Counted from the first letter of the stretch, positions 31,743 through 40,380 are shown. The stretch is DNA of 44,746 bases from JAUIEH01 sp964483375 (GCA_964483375.1 CAZABJ010000017.1:1-44746); one strand, 5' to 3'. The notes: generated by a model from the sequence alone, not told the origin. A program made the numbers and translations.

Positions 31743-32681
31743 ATGTCGGCGGCGAAACCCCGTTTGGGCCGAGGTTTGTCGGCTCTTCTTGGCGACCTTG
31801 ATCCCACCGTGCAACGCGTCGGGCCGAACACGCCCGCCGCGGCGCGCGCTCAGGATCAGACTGCAGCCAGCGTAACCGCGTCCGGCGCCCTTACCGCGCC
31901 GATCGGGCAGCTTCGTCGCAACCCCGACCAGCCCCGCAAGCGCTTTGACGAGGGCGACCTCGAAGATTTGGCGGCGTCGATCCGATCGAAGGGCGTGTTG
32001 CAGCCCATCGTCGTTCGGCCGATCAAAGGCGAAAGCGACGCCTTCCAAATCGTGGCCGGCGAGCGGCGCTGGCGTGCGGCGCAAAAGGCCGGCCTGCACG
32101 AGGTGCCGATTTTGGTGCGTGAGCTCTCGGACCAAGAGGTCCTTGAGATCGCGATCATCGAAAACGTTCAGCGTGCGGACCTCAATCCGATGGAGGAGGC
32201 CAAGGCTTACCAAGCGCTGATCGACCAGTTCGGTCACAAGCAGGAGGACATCGCCAAAGCCGTCGGCAAGAGCCGGCCGCATGTGGCGAACACCCTGCGC
32301 CTCCTGGCTTTGCCGGAACGCGTTCGCGACCTGGTCGCCGAACAGCAGCTCTCCGCGGGACACGCGCGCGCGATCGCCGCCGCGCCCGACCCCGAAGCCT
32401 TGGCGCAGAAAATCGTCGATCTTGGTCTGACCGTGCGCGAAGCCGAGGCGCTCGCCCGGAAGGCGCATGAGGACGCCGGCACGCGACATAGCGCGCCGGC
32501 CCGCGCCAACGGCCCGACCAAAGACGCCGACACGCTGCGCTTGGAGAACGACGTCGCCGAGGCGCTGGGGCTTGAGATCGACATCCGCCATCGCGGTGAC
32601 GCCGGGGGAGAGCTTCGGATCCGTTATGGAAAGCTGGACCAGCTTGAGGATGTCTGCCGTCGGCTTCGGCGGCGAGGCTAG
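31743..32681 (+). CDS. parB: Chromosome-partitioning protein ParB (CTPase)
   Basis: ParB binds parS and slides as a CTP clamp. The 312-residue product has the N-terminal ParA-stimulating LGRGLSALLGD, then LRRNPDQPRKRFDE, the CTP-binding GERRWRA (106-112) and ENVQRADLNPMEEAKAY, a helix-turn-helix (about 167-186, KSRPHVANTLRLL) and a C-terminal dimer domain after residue 255. AAAGAGGAG precedes the ATG by about 6 nt. Three candidate target sites lie 1.7-4.1 kb upstream. Its stop overlaps the convergent holA stop by 4 bp. Confidence 0.97.
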   Translation: MSAAKPRLGRGLSALLGDLDPTVQRVGPNTPAAARAQDQTAASVTASGALTAPIGQLRRNPDQPRKRFDEGDLEDLAASIRSKGVLQPIVVRPIKGESDAFQIVAGERRWRAAQKAGLHEVPILVRELSDQEVLEIAIIENVQRADLNPMEEAKAYQALIDQFGHKQEDIAKAVGKSRPHVANTLRLLALPERVRDLVAEQQLSAGHARAIAAAPDPEALAQKIVDLGLTVREAEALARKAHEDAGTRHSAPARANGPTKDADTLRLENDVAEALGLEIDIRHRGDAGGELRIRYGKLDQLEDVCRRLRRRG

Positions 32682-33724
32682 GCCGGTCGCCGCGGTCCCC
32701 GAGACAGGGCGAGCACAAGCCGCCCCAGCACGGCGGCGTCGGCGGCCCCCGTCGTTTTCAGCTGTCGCTCCGCGCTGAGTGTTTGAGACAGCGCGCGCTC
32801 AAGCGCATCGGCGGGCCATCGTCGGAGTTGCGCAAGCAGAGCGTCGCGAGCGGGTCCGAACAGGGGAGGGCCCGTCATGGCGATCGCGCGATCTTGGGCC
32901 GCGCCGGTTTCGCGCTTGGCGTGAATGGCGGCGAGCCGGGCGAAATGGCGTTGCAGGCCGCGACACAGTCCCACCGGCGAAGCGCCCGCCGCTAAGGCGG
33001 AATGCAGCAACCGGTCCGCGCCCGCCGCGTCGCCTGATGCGACGGCTCCGGCGAGGTCGTAAACCGCCGCGGCGGTCGTTTCCACGCACGCCGCCGTAAC
33101 ATCCTCGACGGTGATTTGCGCGCCATCGGCGTTCAGCATGTAGAGAGCGAGTTTCTCGACCTGGGCTTTGGCGAGCATGCGGTCCCCGCCGATCAGCGGT
33201 CCCAGCGCAGCCCGGGCTTCGCGGGTGAGAGAAAGTCCGTCCGCGGCGAGCCAATCATCGGCTAATCGCTCGAGGGCTTGCGCAGTGTCGGCGTAGCAAG
33301 CGATCGCCGCGGCGCCGGAGGACGCTTCCACAGCCTTTCGGAGTTTTGAGGTCTTTTTGAGATCGCCGGCTTCGACGACGAGCTTGGCGGCGAAGACGCC
33401 CCGGTCCTCTTCGGCGGCTTCCAATGCGGCGAGCACGGGCGCTGCGCCGGCGTCGCCCGTCACCCGCAGGCGCACGGCCCGTTGGTCGCCGGTGAGCGAT
33501 AAAGCGCGCAATTCATCATCGAGCCTCAGAGGGTCGGCTTTGAGGTCGTCCTCGGTCAGGGCGGCGAAGGCGAAGGGGTCGTCGACTTGGGCGCCCCAGG
33601 CGGTCAAGAGCGCCGCGCCGCGCTCGCGCACGAGCCCGCGGTCCGGGCCGAAAATCAGCGCGGCCCAGACCTGGCTGTCAGGCGTGCGAAGAAACCGGTC
33701 GACCGACCGGGCGTCGACCTTCAA
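32678..33724 (-). CDS. holA: DNA polymerase III subunit delta
   Basis: Delta opens the sliding-clamp ring within the clamp loader. The 348-residue product shows the alphaproteobacterial pattern: VDRFLRTPDSQVWAALIFGPDRGLVRERG, KLVVEAGDLKKTSKLRKAVE, IGGDRMLAKAQVEKLALYM and the helical C-terminal LLHSALAAGASPVGLCRGLQRHF. The start is a TTG whose TTGA overlaps the lptE stop; no ATG or GTG lies near the expected N-terminus, so I accept it. leuS-lptE-holA is a conserved operon order. Confidence 0.92.
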   Translation of the reverse strand: MKVDARSVDRFLRTPDSQVWAALIFGPDRGLVRERGAALLTAWGAQVDDPFAFAALTEDDLKADPLRLDDELRALSLTGDQRAVRLRVTGDAGAAPVLAALEAAEEDRGVFAAKLVVEAGDLKKTSKLRKAVEASSGAAAIACYADTAQALERLADDWLAADGLSLTREARAALGPLIGGDRMLAKAQVEKLALYMLNADGAQITVEDVTAACVETTAAAVYDLAGAVASGDAAGADRLLHSALAAGASPVGLCRGLQRHFARLAAIHAKRETGAAQDRAIAMTGPPLFGPARDALLAQLRRWPADALERALSQTLSAERQLKTTGAADAAVLGRLVLALSRGPRRPA

Positions 33725-34224
33725 CCCGCGGTATCGAGGTCTGCGAAGTGAAGGCTGATGTCGAAACGCATGCGGTCCGCAGCGTCGCTGACGGCGCGTT
33801 CGCGTGCGCGCTCTTCGGTCGCAATGTCCGCATAAGGTGCATTTGGCGAGTCGAAGACCGAAACGCCTTCAGCGGTATCGCGCAAAACCACAGCGCCGGT
33901 CTCTGTGCGCTCGATCACGTAGTTGACCGTGACGGCGACCTCAAAACGGGTGGCGACATTGTCCGCGCGCACGCCGAACCCGGAGCGGCGCTCGGTGATG
34001 TCGGCGCGAAGGACGTAGTCGGCGTCCGCTTCTCCGGAGCGCGCGTTCAAGTCGTCGAGCAGTTCTTGGCGCAACAGATAGGCGAGGCGCCCGCGCCCGG
34101 TCTCAATTTGGAAACTGGACAGCGCTTGAGGGACCCCGCCGCTCTCGGCGTAAATCGGTCGAAAGCCGCAACCCCCGACGAAGAGGGTGAGGAGGCAGAA
34201 TGTGGTTCCGACGAGCGCGCGCAT
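33721..34224 (-). CDS. lptE: LPS-assembly lipoprotein LptE
   Basis: LptE plugs the LptD barrel that delivers lipopolysaccharide to the outer leaflet. The 167-residue product has a lipoprotein signal with lipobox FVGGC (Cys19), then GFRPIYAESG, LAYLLRQELLDDLNAR, YVLRADITERRSGFGVRADNVATRFEV and a closing DIATEERARERAVSDAADRMR, typical of the family. It lies between leuS (4 nt away) and holA (overlapping by 4 bp), a conserved arrangement. The ATG at 34224 gives the signal peptide directly. Confidence 0.9.
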   Translation of the reverse strand: MRALVGTTFCLLTLFVGGCGFRPIYAESGGVPQALSSFQIETGRGRLAYLLRQELLDDLNARSGEADADYVLRADITERRSGFGVRADNVATRFEVAVTVNYVIERTETGAVVLRDTAEGVSVFDSPNAPYADIATEERARERAVSDAADRMRFDISLHFADLDTAG

Positions 34225-34228
34225 GAGA

Positions 34229-36850
34229 TCACCGTGCGACGATATTGATGATGCGATCTGGTACCACGATGACCTTCACCACGGACAGCCCTTCTAACGC
34301 GCGGGCGACGGGATCGCTTTCGCGCGCCCGATGCTCGGCGTCTTCGGGGGAGAGCTTGTGGCCGCGGGGGAGGGCGATTTCATCTCGCCGCTTGCCGTTG
34401 ACTTGAATGGCGACGATGGCGGTGTCTTCGGCGGTCAGGGTGGGATCGGCTTGAGGCCAGGCTGCGTGGCACGCCAAACCTTGGCCGCCCAGACGGGCCC
34501 AGCATTCTTCGGCGAGATGCGGCATGAATGGGGCGAGCAAGCGCGTCAGCACGCCCATCGCCTCGGCGCGCGCGGCGGTCATGCCGTCCGCGTCCGAGGA
34601 TTGCTCAGCTTTGCGCAAGGCGTTCGCGAATTCGTGGATTTGCGCCACCGCGACATTGAAGCGGAAGTTCTCCACGCCGTCGGTCACGGCGTTGATCGTC
34701 TTGTGGGTGGCCCGCCTCAGGTCAAGAGCCGGCCCCGTCGCCTCGCCCATCTCGGCCAGGGGGGGCGGGGCGTCTTCCGGCAGCGCGTCGACAATCGTCC
34801 ACAGGCGCTGAACGAACTTCCAAGCGCCTTCCGCGCCGCTGGCCGTCCATTCGACGTCCCGCTCGGGAGGGCTGTCTGACAAGACGAACCACCGCGCCGC
34901 ATCCGCGCCGTAGTCGTCTACGAAGGCGTCAAGGTCCACCACATTGCGCTTGGACTTCGACATCTTCTCGATGGGGCCGACGGCGACGGGCGCGCCGGCA
35001 AGCGTTTTCGCTGCGCGGGTTTTGCCGTCTTCGAGGGTTTCAGCGATTACGTCCGCCGGCGACAGCCAATCGCCCTCGGGCGACTTGTAGGTTTCATGCG
35101 TCACCATCCCTTGGGTGAACAGGCCAGCGAACGGCTCGCCGTCTTCGCCGTCCAAGAGACCGCAATCCCGAAGCGCGCGCATGAAAAAGCGTGCATAGAG
35201 GAGATGCAGAACGGCGTGTTCGACGCCGCCGACATATTGGTCGACAGGCGACCAATATGCGGCGGCCGCTTTGTCCACAGGCGCATCGCTCAGATGCGGG
35301 TTGCAGAAGCGCAATTGGTACCAGGAGCTGTCGACAAACGTATCGAGCGTGTCGGTTTCCCGCTCCGCATCCGCTCCGCAATTCGGGCACTGAACATATT
35401 TCCAGCTGGGATGACGGGCGAGCGGATTGCCCGGTTCGTCAAACGTCACATCGTCGGGCAATGTGACGGGCAGTTGGTCGTCGGGAACATCCACCGCGCC
35501 GCAGACAGGGCAATTGATGATGGGGATCGGACATCCCCAATAGCGTTGCCGCGACGCGCCCCAATCGCGCAGACGATAGGTGACGGACGCCTCGCCCGCG
35601 TTCAGCTCCTCAAGCTTGTGAATCGCGGCGGAAATCGCGTCCTCGGTCGATAATCCGTCCAGGAAGCGTGAATTGTAGATGACGCCTGGGCCGGTATAGG
35701 CGTCGTCTTCAATCGCGTGGCTCTCCGCGTCTTCGCCGGGCGGCAGCACCACGGGCGTCACGGGCAAGTCGTATTTCCGGGCGAAATCCAAGTCGCGTTG
35801 ATCGCCGGCCGGAGAACCGAAGATCGCGCCTGTGCCATAGGTGGATAAAACGAAATTCGCCGACCACACCGGAATCTCCCAGTCCGGATCAAACGGGTGC
35901 CGGACGCGGTATCCCAAATCGACTCCCAATTTGGGGGCCTTCTCAATGTCGGCTTCGGAGGTTCCCAAGCGCGCGCATTCCGCGGCGAACGCCTCGATCT
36001 CCGGTCGGCCCGCGGCGCAATGCTTCGTGATCGGATGGTCGGGGGCCAATGCGATGAAGCTCGCGCCGAAAAGCGTGTCCGGACGGGTGGTGAAGACCTC
36101 GATGCCGTCCTCAAATCCCGGCGGGGCGTCGCCGCTGAAGCGCCATTTAATCTGCGCCCCGCGGCTTTTGCCGATCCAATTGGACTGCATGGTCCGGACT
36201 TTGTCGGGCCAGCGGTCTAATTCGTCGATGGCTTCCAGCAAATCATCGGCATACTGAGTGATTGCGAAAAACCACTGCTCGAGTTCGCGCGTCTCCACTG
36301 GCGCGCCGGATCGCCAGCCGCACCCGTCGATGACCTGTTCATTGGCTAAGACGGTTTGGTCCACCGGATCCCAATTGACCTTGGCGAGTTTCCGGATGAC
36401 GAGACCCTTGCGCCGCATCGCGGTGAAAATGCGTTGCTGTTGGGCGTAGTATTCTGGGTCGCAGGTGGCGAATTCCCGATCCCAATCAATCGAGAGGCCC
36501 AGCAATTTGAGCTGGGCGCGCATCGCGGCGATGTTGTCATAGGTCCACGCCCGGGGATGCACCCCCCGTTGCATGGCGGCGTTCTCCGCCGGCATGCCGA
36601 AAGCGTCCCACCCCATGGGATGCAAAACGTTGAACCCGCGCATCCGTTTGTAGCGGGCGACCACGTCGCCCATGGCGTAGTTTCGCGAATGCCCGACATG
36701 AATTTTGCCGGACGGGTAGGGGAACATCTCCAAAACGTAAGCCTTGGGCGCATCGCCGGCTTCTTCGGGCGACAGCGCCCGGAACGCACGCGCGTCGTCC
36801 CAAGCGGCGCGCCACTTGGGTTCGACTTCTTTGGGGTTGTAACGCGACAT
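34229..36850 (-). CDS. leuS: Leucyl-tRNA synthetase
   Basis: Charges tRNA-Leu. The 873-residue class-I synthetase has HVGH (51-54), a zinc module with CPVCG and CPNCG, the CP1 editing domain (FTTRPDTLFG, YGTGAIFG), the KMSKSKRNVVDLD loop, a tRNA-binding anticodon domain (MPHLAEECW) and the C-terminal IQVNGKRRDEIALP domain. In the editing domain the segment before QRDLDFARKY reads SPAGDQRD; family members commonly have His where residue 349 is Gly. The ATG at 36850 matches the family start MSRYNPKEVEPKW; the frame is open further upstream without similarity. The DUF3576 gene ends 53 nt before it. Confidence 0.97.
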   Translation of the reverse strand: MSRYNPKEVEPKWRAAWDDARAFRALSPEEAGDAPKAYVLEMFPYPSGKIHVGHSRNYAMGDVVARYKRMRGFNVLHPMGWDAFGMPAENAAMQRGVHPRAWTYDNIAAMRAQLKLLGLSIDWDREFATCDPEYYAQQQRIFTAMRRKGLVIRKLAKVNWDPVDQTVLANEQVIDGCGWRSGAPVETRELEQWFFAITQYADDLLEAIDELDRWPDKVRTMQSNWIGKSRGAQIKWRFSGDAPPGFEDGIEVFTTRPDTLFGASFIALAPDHPITKHCAAGRPEIEAFAAECARLGTSEADIEKAPKLGVDLGYRVRHPFDPDWEIPVWSANFVLSTYGTGAIFGSPAGDQRDLDFARKYDLPVTPVVLPPGEDAESHAIEDDAYTGPGVIYNSRFLDGLSTEDAISAAIHKLEELNAGEASVTYRLRDWGASRQRYWGCPIPIINCPVCGAVDVPDDQLPVTLPDDVTFDEPGNPLARHPSWKYVQCPNCGADAERETDTLDTFVDSSWYQLRFCNPHLSDAPVDKAAAAYWSPVDQYVGGVEHAVLHLLYARFFMRALRDCGLLDGEDGEPFAGLFTQGMVTHETYKSPEGDWLSPADVIAETLEDGKTRAAKTLAGAPVAVGPIEKMSKSKRNVVDLDAFVDDYGADAARWFVLSDSPPERDVEWTASGAEGAWKFVQRLWTIVDALPEDAPPPLAEMGEATGPALDLRRATHKTINAVTDGVENFRFNVAVAQIHEFANALRKAEQSSDADGMTAARAEAMGVLTRLLAPFMPHLAEECWARLGGQGLACHAAWPQADPTLTAEDTAIVAIQVNGKRRDEIALPRGHKLSPEDAEHRARESDPVARALEGLSVVKVIVVPDRIINIVAR

Positions 36851-36903
36851 GAGCGTCGGCGACGAGGTCGCCGCCTTCTGCGAAGAAACGGTCCGGAGCG
36901 GTT

Positions 36904-37392
36904 TTAGTCTTCCAGCGTCGCAATCCGAAGCTGGCGCGCCCGCGTTAGGATGGCGTTTTCGATCTGGACCTCGGTCCCGCTGTCCACGCCGGCGTCCTGC
37001 CAACCGCGCGCTTCATCGAAGGTCTGGCGGTGAATGCTGACGTTCAACCCGTCCGCGCGAAGGCGCGTGTCGAGGATATAGACGGTGGCCTTAAAGCGCT
37101 CGTCGGGCTCTTCCGGCGCGGAGTACCAGTCGGTCAGGATCACGCCGCCGAACGGATCCGCGGAAGCGAGCGGCATGAAGTCCAGCGTCTCAAGGCTCGC
37201 GCGCCACAAGAAGCTATTCACGCCGATATCCGCGGGCGGGGCCTCTCCGCCGGAAAAGCCCGGCAGAGAGAAGCCGCCGCCTTGCGAGGCGGCTTGCTCT
37301 TCCGCGGCGTCGCGGGAGCCGCCGCAACCGGCGATCAGGAGGGCGAAACTGGCGGCTGCAAAGAAGGAAGCCGAGCGGAAGCCATGCGACAT
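36904..37392 (-). CDS. DUF3576 lipoprotein
   Basis: The 162-residue product has a lipoprotein signal with lipobox LIAGC (Cys23), a Gly/Ser/Pro-rich linker, and a domain with IGVNSFLWRASLETLDFMPLASADPFGGVILTDWYS, the hallmark of DUF3576, a conserved alphaproteobacterial envelope family of unknown function usually found just upstream of leuS. The ATG at 37392 is chosen over a GTG seven codons earlier because it gives the normal signal length. It probably heads the leuS-lptE-holA operon. Confidence 0.9.
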   Translation of the reverse strand: MSHGFRSASFFAAASFALLIAGCGGSRDAAEEQAASQGGGFSLPGFSGGEAPPADIGVNSFLWRASLETLDFMPLASADPFGGVILTDWYSAPEEPDERFKATVYILDTRLRADGLNVSIHRQTFDEARGWQDAGVDSGTEVQIENAILTRARQLRIATLED

Positions 37393-37746
37393 AGAATTAG
37401 CGCTCCACGCCAAAGCGAAAACACGAAAGACGGAGGCACGTATACCACGCGCCTGCGCTCTGGCTAGCGTCGCGAACGCCCGGATTGTCGTGACTTTTGC
37501 AGCACAGCCCGAGAAGAAAGTCGGTCCGAGGCGCCCAGCGGGCGTTCCCGGAAAAGCCTTACGATAGTACCAAACTCCTCGGCCGAACCGGGGGGGCTGG
37601 CCGGCGAAGCGACCGCGGCGAATCGATTCGAGGGGATGCGCCGCGGTCGCCAGTCCGCCATATTCTTGGTGTTCGGTTCACGCGTGATTAGATTGTTTCA
37701 GATACGGTCCGACGATCTGAGACGGAACGCGACACGGAGAGGGAAG
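37393..37746. other. 354-bp divergent intergenic region with a perfect 12-bp inverted repeat
   Basis: No gene, tRNA or known RNA is visible between the divergent DUF3576 and NtrZ-like genes. The region contains GCGACCGCGGCG (37609-37620) and its exact complement CGCCGCGGTCGC (37639-37650) around an 18-nt loop, which itself starts with the palindrome CGAATCGATTCG (37619-37630, including a GANTC site). No T run follows on either strand. It may shape the 5' leader of the NtrZ-like message or be a regulator site. Confidence 0.5.
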
Positions 37747-38238
37747 ATGCGGGGGCATCTCGCGGCGATTGCGAGCATAATGGCGGCGGTGACGCTGACC
37801 GTCGGCGCGCGCGCGCAAGAAGCTTTCACCTTCGGCGAACAACTGTTGTTCGACGTCGCCTCTCCCAGCATCGAATTGGGCGAACTCAGCACCCCGCCTA
37901 GCTTGGCGTGGCACGAGCGGTTCAGCTTCGGCGTCGCGCCGGAGCCCGGCTTCTCTTTATCTGCGCCGAATTCGCTCAGCCCCGATTGGAACTTGTTGGA
38001 GGACGACGGGGTCGCCCTCGCCCGGGGCGGTCGGTGGTCGTTCACGCTGGATTTCGATCTGGAGAATGACCGGCTGCTCGATTTCTCGACATTGCGCGCC
38101 GGCGCGTTTTTCGACGTCACGCCGCGACTGACGCTTCGCGGCGCTGTCGCGCTGACCAATCAGGACGAGCTTCTGAATGGCGGCGAGCAGGGCGAGGACG
38201 TTCCGAGCATCCGGCTCGAATCGGCCTTCCGCTTCTAA
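37747..38238 (+). CDS. NtrZ-like periplasmic protein
   Basis: The 163-residue product has a signal peptide (cleavage expected after ARA at residue 23) and a mature region ending in beta-rich RWSFTLDFDLE...LRAGAFFDVTPRLTLRGAVAL...IRLESAFRF. This layout, and in particular AGAFF-VTP-L plus the RLE-AF-F ending, resembles NtrZ, a periplasmic inhibitor of the sensor kinase NtrY known from Caulobacter. The match is from memory and moderate; a small outer-membrane-barrel fragment is an alternative. GGAGAGGGAAG just before the ATG at 37747 fixes the start. No ntrYX genes are in the window. Confidence 0.6.
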   Translation: MRGHLAAIASIMAAVTLTVGARAQEAFTFGEQLLFDVASPSIELGELSTPPSLAWHERFSFGVAPEPGFSLSAPNSLSPDWNLLEDDGVALARGGRWSFTLDFDLENDRLLDFSTLRAGAFFDVTPRLTLRGAVALTNQDELLNGGEQGEDVPSIRLESAFRF

Positions 38239-38891
38239 GCGCCGTCCTCGGCCGCACCGCAGATCCCCAAAAACAGATCCACGCTTGCAACGCCGGCGAC
38301 GCCGTCGGTCATGGCGCGCTGAGCCAAAAGAGGCGTGGTGAGCCCGCCCAAAGCGATGCTCGGGACGGGCGCGCTGCGCGCCATGGCGGCCAAGCGCGGA
38401 AATCCCAGGGGTTTTCCGCCCGACGCGCTGCGCGAGGCCGCGATAGGGGAGAGGAAGACGGCGTCGGGGCGCAAGGCGGCGGCGCGCCGAACCGCCCCCG
38501 GGGAATGCGTCGCGATTGTCATGACGCGGTGTGGGAATTTCCGGCGCCAAGCCCGCGCCGTGTCGAGACAGCGCTCCGCCCAATGCACGCCCGCCGCGCC
38601 GACCCTCTCGGCGAGAACGGGATCGGACCCGATAAGCAGCGTTTGCCGTCTGTCGCGGGCGATACTGGCCAGTTTTTTGGCCATGTCCGGGGCGTCGGGG
38701 CGCCCGAAATGCCGGTAAATGACGCCGATGCCTTTCGGCGCGGCCCGGGCGATGGCTGCAGGGTCGGGCATGCGCGCAGGGTCGGTCACCAGCCAAAGCG
38801 CCGGCGGCCCGCTTTGCGTCCGCCGCTTCGCGCGCAGTCGCGCGTGCAATCTTGCAAGCCTGTCTGACACGTCGTACGCGGCGTCGGACAT
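38235..38891 (-). CDS. Thiamine-phosphate-synthase-like (ThiE/TenI fold) protein with degenerate active site
   Basis: The 218-residue product has the ThiE/TenI TIM-barrel pattern: ALWLVTDPARMPDP, IGVIYRHFG, TLLIGSDPVLAERVGAAGVHWAE, IATHSPGAVRRAAALRPDAVFLSP, KPLGFPRLA and ALGGLT. Key residues of true ThiE are altered: the usual ND reads SD, GVHLGQ reads GVHWAE, and the TPTK loop is absent. So it may not make thiamine phosphate. The ATG at 38891 shares the sequence CATG with the start codon of the divergent yggS. The stop overlaps the NtrZ-like stop by 4 bp. Confidence 0.7.
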   Translation of the reverse strand: MSDAAYDVSDRLARLHARLRAKRRTQSGPPALWLVTDPARMPDPAAIARAAPKGIGVIYRHFGRPDAPDMAKKLASIARDRRQTLLIGSDPVLAERVGAAGVHWAERCLDTARAWRRKFPHRVMTIATHSPGAVRRAAALRPDAVFLSPIAASRSASGGKPLGFPRLAAMARSAPVPSIALGGLTTPLLAQRAMTDGVAGVASVDLFLGICGAAEDGA

Positions 38892-38898
38892 GTCCGAC
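38883..38898. promoter_or_regulatory. Perfect 16-bp palindrome over two divergent start codons
   Basis: GTCGGACATGTCCGAC is its own reverse complement. Its centre CATG provides the ATG of yggS on the plus strand (38890) and the ATG of the ThiE-like gene on the minus strand (38891). Whether it is an operator or an mRNA-leader hairpin element cannot be told from sequence. Confidence 0.55.
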
Positions 38899-39567
38899 CC
38901 GAGCCTTTCCATCGCCGAAACCCGCGACGCGGTGTTGCATAAAATCGCCCGCGCCGCGCGGGCGGCTGACCGAGACCCCGACGACGTCGCGTTGGTCGCG
39001 GTGTCCAAGCAACAGCCCGATGCTCGCGTGGACGCGATGCTCGCCGCCGGTCAGCGGACTTTCGGAGAGAATAGAGTGCAGGAGGCCCAAACGCGATGGG
39101 CCGAGCGCCGGTCAGGGTTTTCGGATCTGGAGCTGCGCTTGGTGGGCCCGCTGCAAACCAACAAGGCCGCAGCGGCGTGTGCGTTTTTCGACGTCATCGA
39201 AAGCCTGGATCGGGAAAAGCTCGCCAAGACGCTGGCTGATATCGCTCATGGCGAGGGCGTTCTGCCGCGCCTTTATGTACAGGTGAACACCGGCGAGGAG
39301 CCGCAAAAGGCGGGCGTCCCGCCGCGCGAGGCCGACGGCTTCATTGCGCGTGTCCGGGATGAATACGGGCTTGCGGTGGAGGGTCTGATGGTCATCCCGC
39401 CCGCGGAGGAGGAGCCCGCGCTGCATTTCGCGCTTCTCGCGGACATCGCCGCCCGCAATGGGGTGGCGAAACTCTCCATGGGCATGAGCGCCGATTACGA
39501 AACCGCCATCCGCTTCGGCGCCACCTCGGTGCGGGTGGGCAGCGCGCTGTTCGGACCGCGGGGCTAG
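38890..39567 (+). CDS. yggS: YggS/PROSC-family pyridoxal-phosphate homeostasis protein
   Basis: This PLP-binding, single-domain TIM-barrel protein buffers pyridoxal phosphate and has no known enzyme activity. The 225-residue product shows ALVAVSKQQPDA with the PLP Lys40, FGENRVQEA, LRLVGPLQTNKAAAA (the usual H-IGHLQ-NK reads RLVGPLQTNK), YVQVNTGEEPQKAGV, GLMVIPP, LSMGMSADYETAI and VRVGSALFG. If the start at 38890 is right, it shares its start codon sequence with the divergent ThiE-like gene, so each promoter must lie inside the other gene. Confidence 0.93.
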   Translation: MSDPSLSIAETRDAVLHKIARAARAADRDPDDVALVAVSKQQPDARVDAMLAAGQRTFGENRVQEAQTRWAERRSGFSDLELRLVGPLQTNKAAAACAFFDVIESLDREKLAKTLADIAHGEGVLPRLYVQVNTGEEPQKAGVPPREADGFIARVRDEYGLAVEGLMVIPPAEEEPALHFALLADIAARNGVAKLSMGMSADYETAIRFGATSVRVGSALFGPRG

Positions 39568-39690
39568 CCGGAACAGCCGGCATTCATCCCAAGCGCAGCC
39601 GGGGGGAGCGTAGGGCGATTAAGCCGTCGGCGCGCTGACGCAGGCGCAACCCCATTGCCATTTCCGCGAAAGCTTGGGCATCATCAGCCC

Positions 39691-40380
39691 ATGTCCGCTT
39701 TGAAAATGATTCTTCTGGTCGACGACGACGACGATCTGCGCGGCGCCCTGCGCGAGCAGTTCGAGCTCTATGACGGCGAATTCTCCATCGAAGACGTGGG
39801 CCTCGCCGCCGACGGCGTGAAATACGCTAAAGACAATCGGTGTGATTTGGTGATCCTGGACGTGGATCTGCCTGATCTCGACGGCCGGGAAGCCTGCAAG
39901 CTGATGCGCAAGAACGGCGTGCGCGCGCCGATCATCATGCTCACCGGTCAGGACACCGACGCCGACGAAGTGCTCGGTCTAGAAGCCGGCGCCAACGACT
40001 ACGTCACCAAGCCCTTCAAATTCCAAGTGCTGCTCGCCCGCGTCCGCGCCCATCTGCGCAGCCATGAAGCGTCTGAAGACGCGGTCTTCCAAATCGGGCC
40101 GTATGAGTTCCGGCCGGCCATGAAGCTGTTGGTCACCACCGACGACAAAAAGATCCGGCTAACCGAAAAAGAAACCAACATTCTCAAATATCTCTATCGC
40201 GCCGGGCCCAAGGCGGTCGGCCGTGACGAGCTCCTCCATGAGGTGTGGGGCTATAATTCCGGCGTCACCACCCACACGCTGGAAACCCACGTCTATCGCT
40301 TGCGCCAAAAAATCGAGCCCGACCCGTCCAATGTCCGCTTGCTTGTGACTGAAAGCGGCGGGTATCGCTTAGCGCCGTAA
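39691..40380 (+). CDS. OmpR-family response regulator, CenR-like
   Basis: The 229-residue product has a receiver domain with acidic DDDDD (11-15), phospho-acceptor Asp57 (VILDVDLPDLDGREACKLMR), Thr85 and Lys107 (DYVTKPFK), and a winged-helix DNA-binding domain (LTEKETNILKYLYRAG to VTESGGYRLAP). The combination DVDLPDLDGREACKLMR, RPAMKLLV and VWGYNSGVTTHTLETHVYRLRQKIE is close to CenR, the essential envelope regulator of Caulobacter; the assignment is from memory of that sequence. No histidine kinase is adjacent. The start MSALKM lacks a strong ribosome site; an ATG five codons later is possible. Confidence 0.8.
   Translation: MSALKMILLVDDDDDLRGALREQFELYDGEFSIEDVGLAADGVKYAKDNRCDLVILDVDLPDLDGREACKLMRKNGVRAPIIMLTGQDTDADEVLGLEAGANDYVTKPFKFQVLLARVRAHLRSHEASEDAVFQIGPYEFRPAMKLLVTTDDKKIRLTEKETNILKYLYRAGPKAVGRDELLHEVWGYNSGVTTHTLETHVYRLRQKIEPDPSNVRLLVTESGGYRLAP

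Noticed and set aside
37636..37746. Upstream start of the NtrZ-like gene (37 extra residues)
   Set aside because: The ATG at 37747 has an excellent ribosome site and begins a normal signal peptide; the extension would bury the signal.
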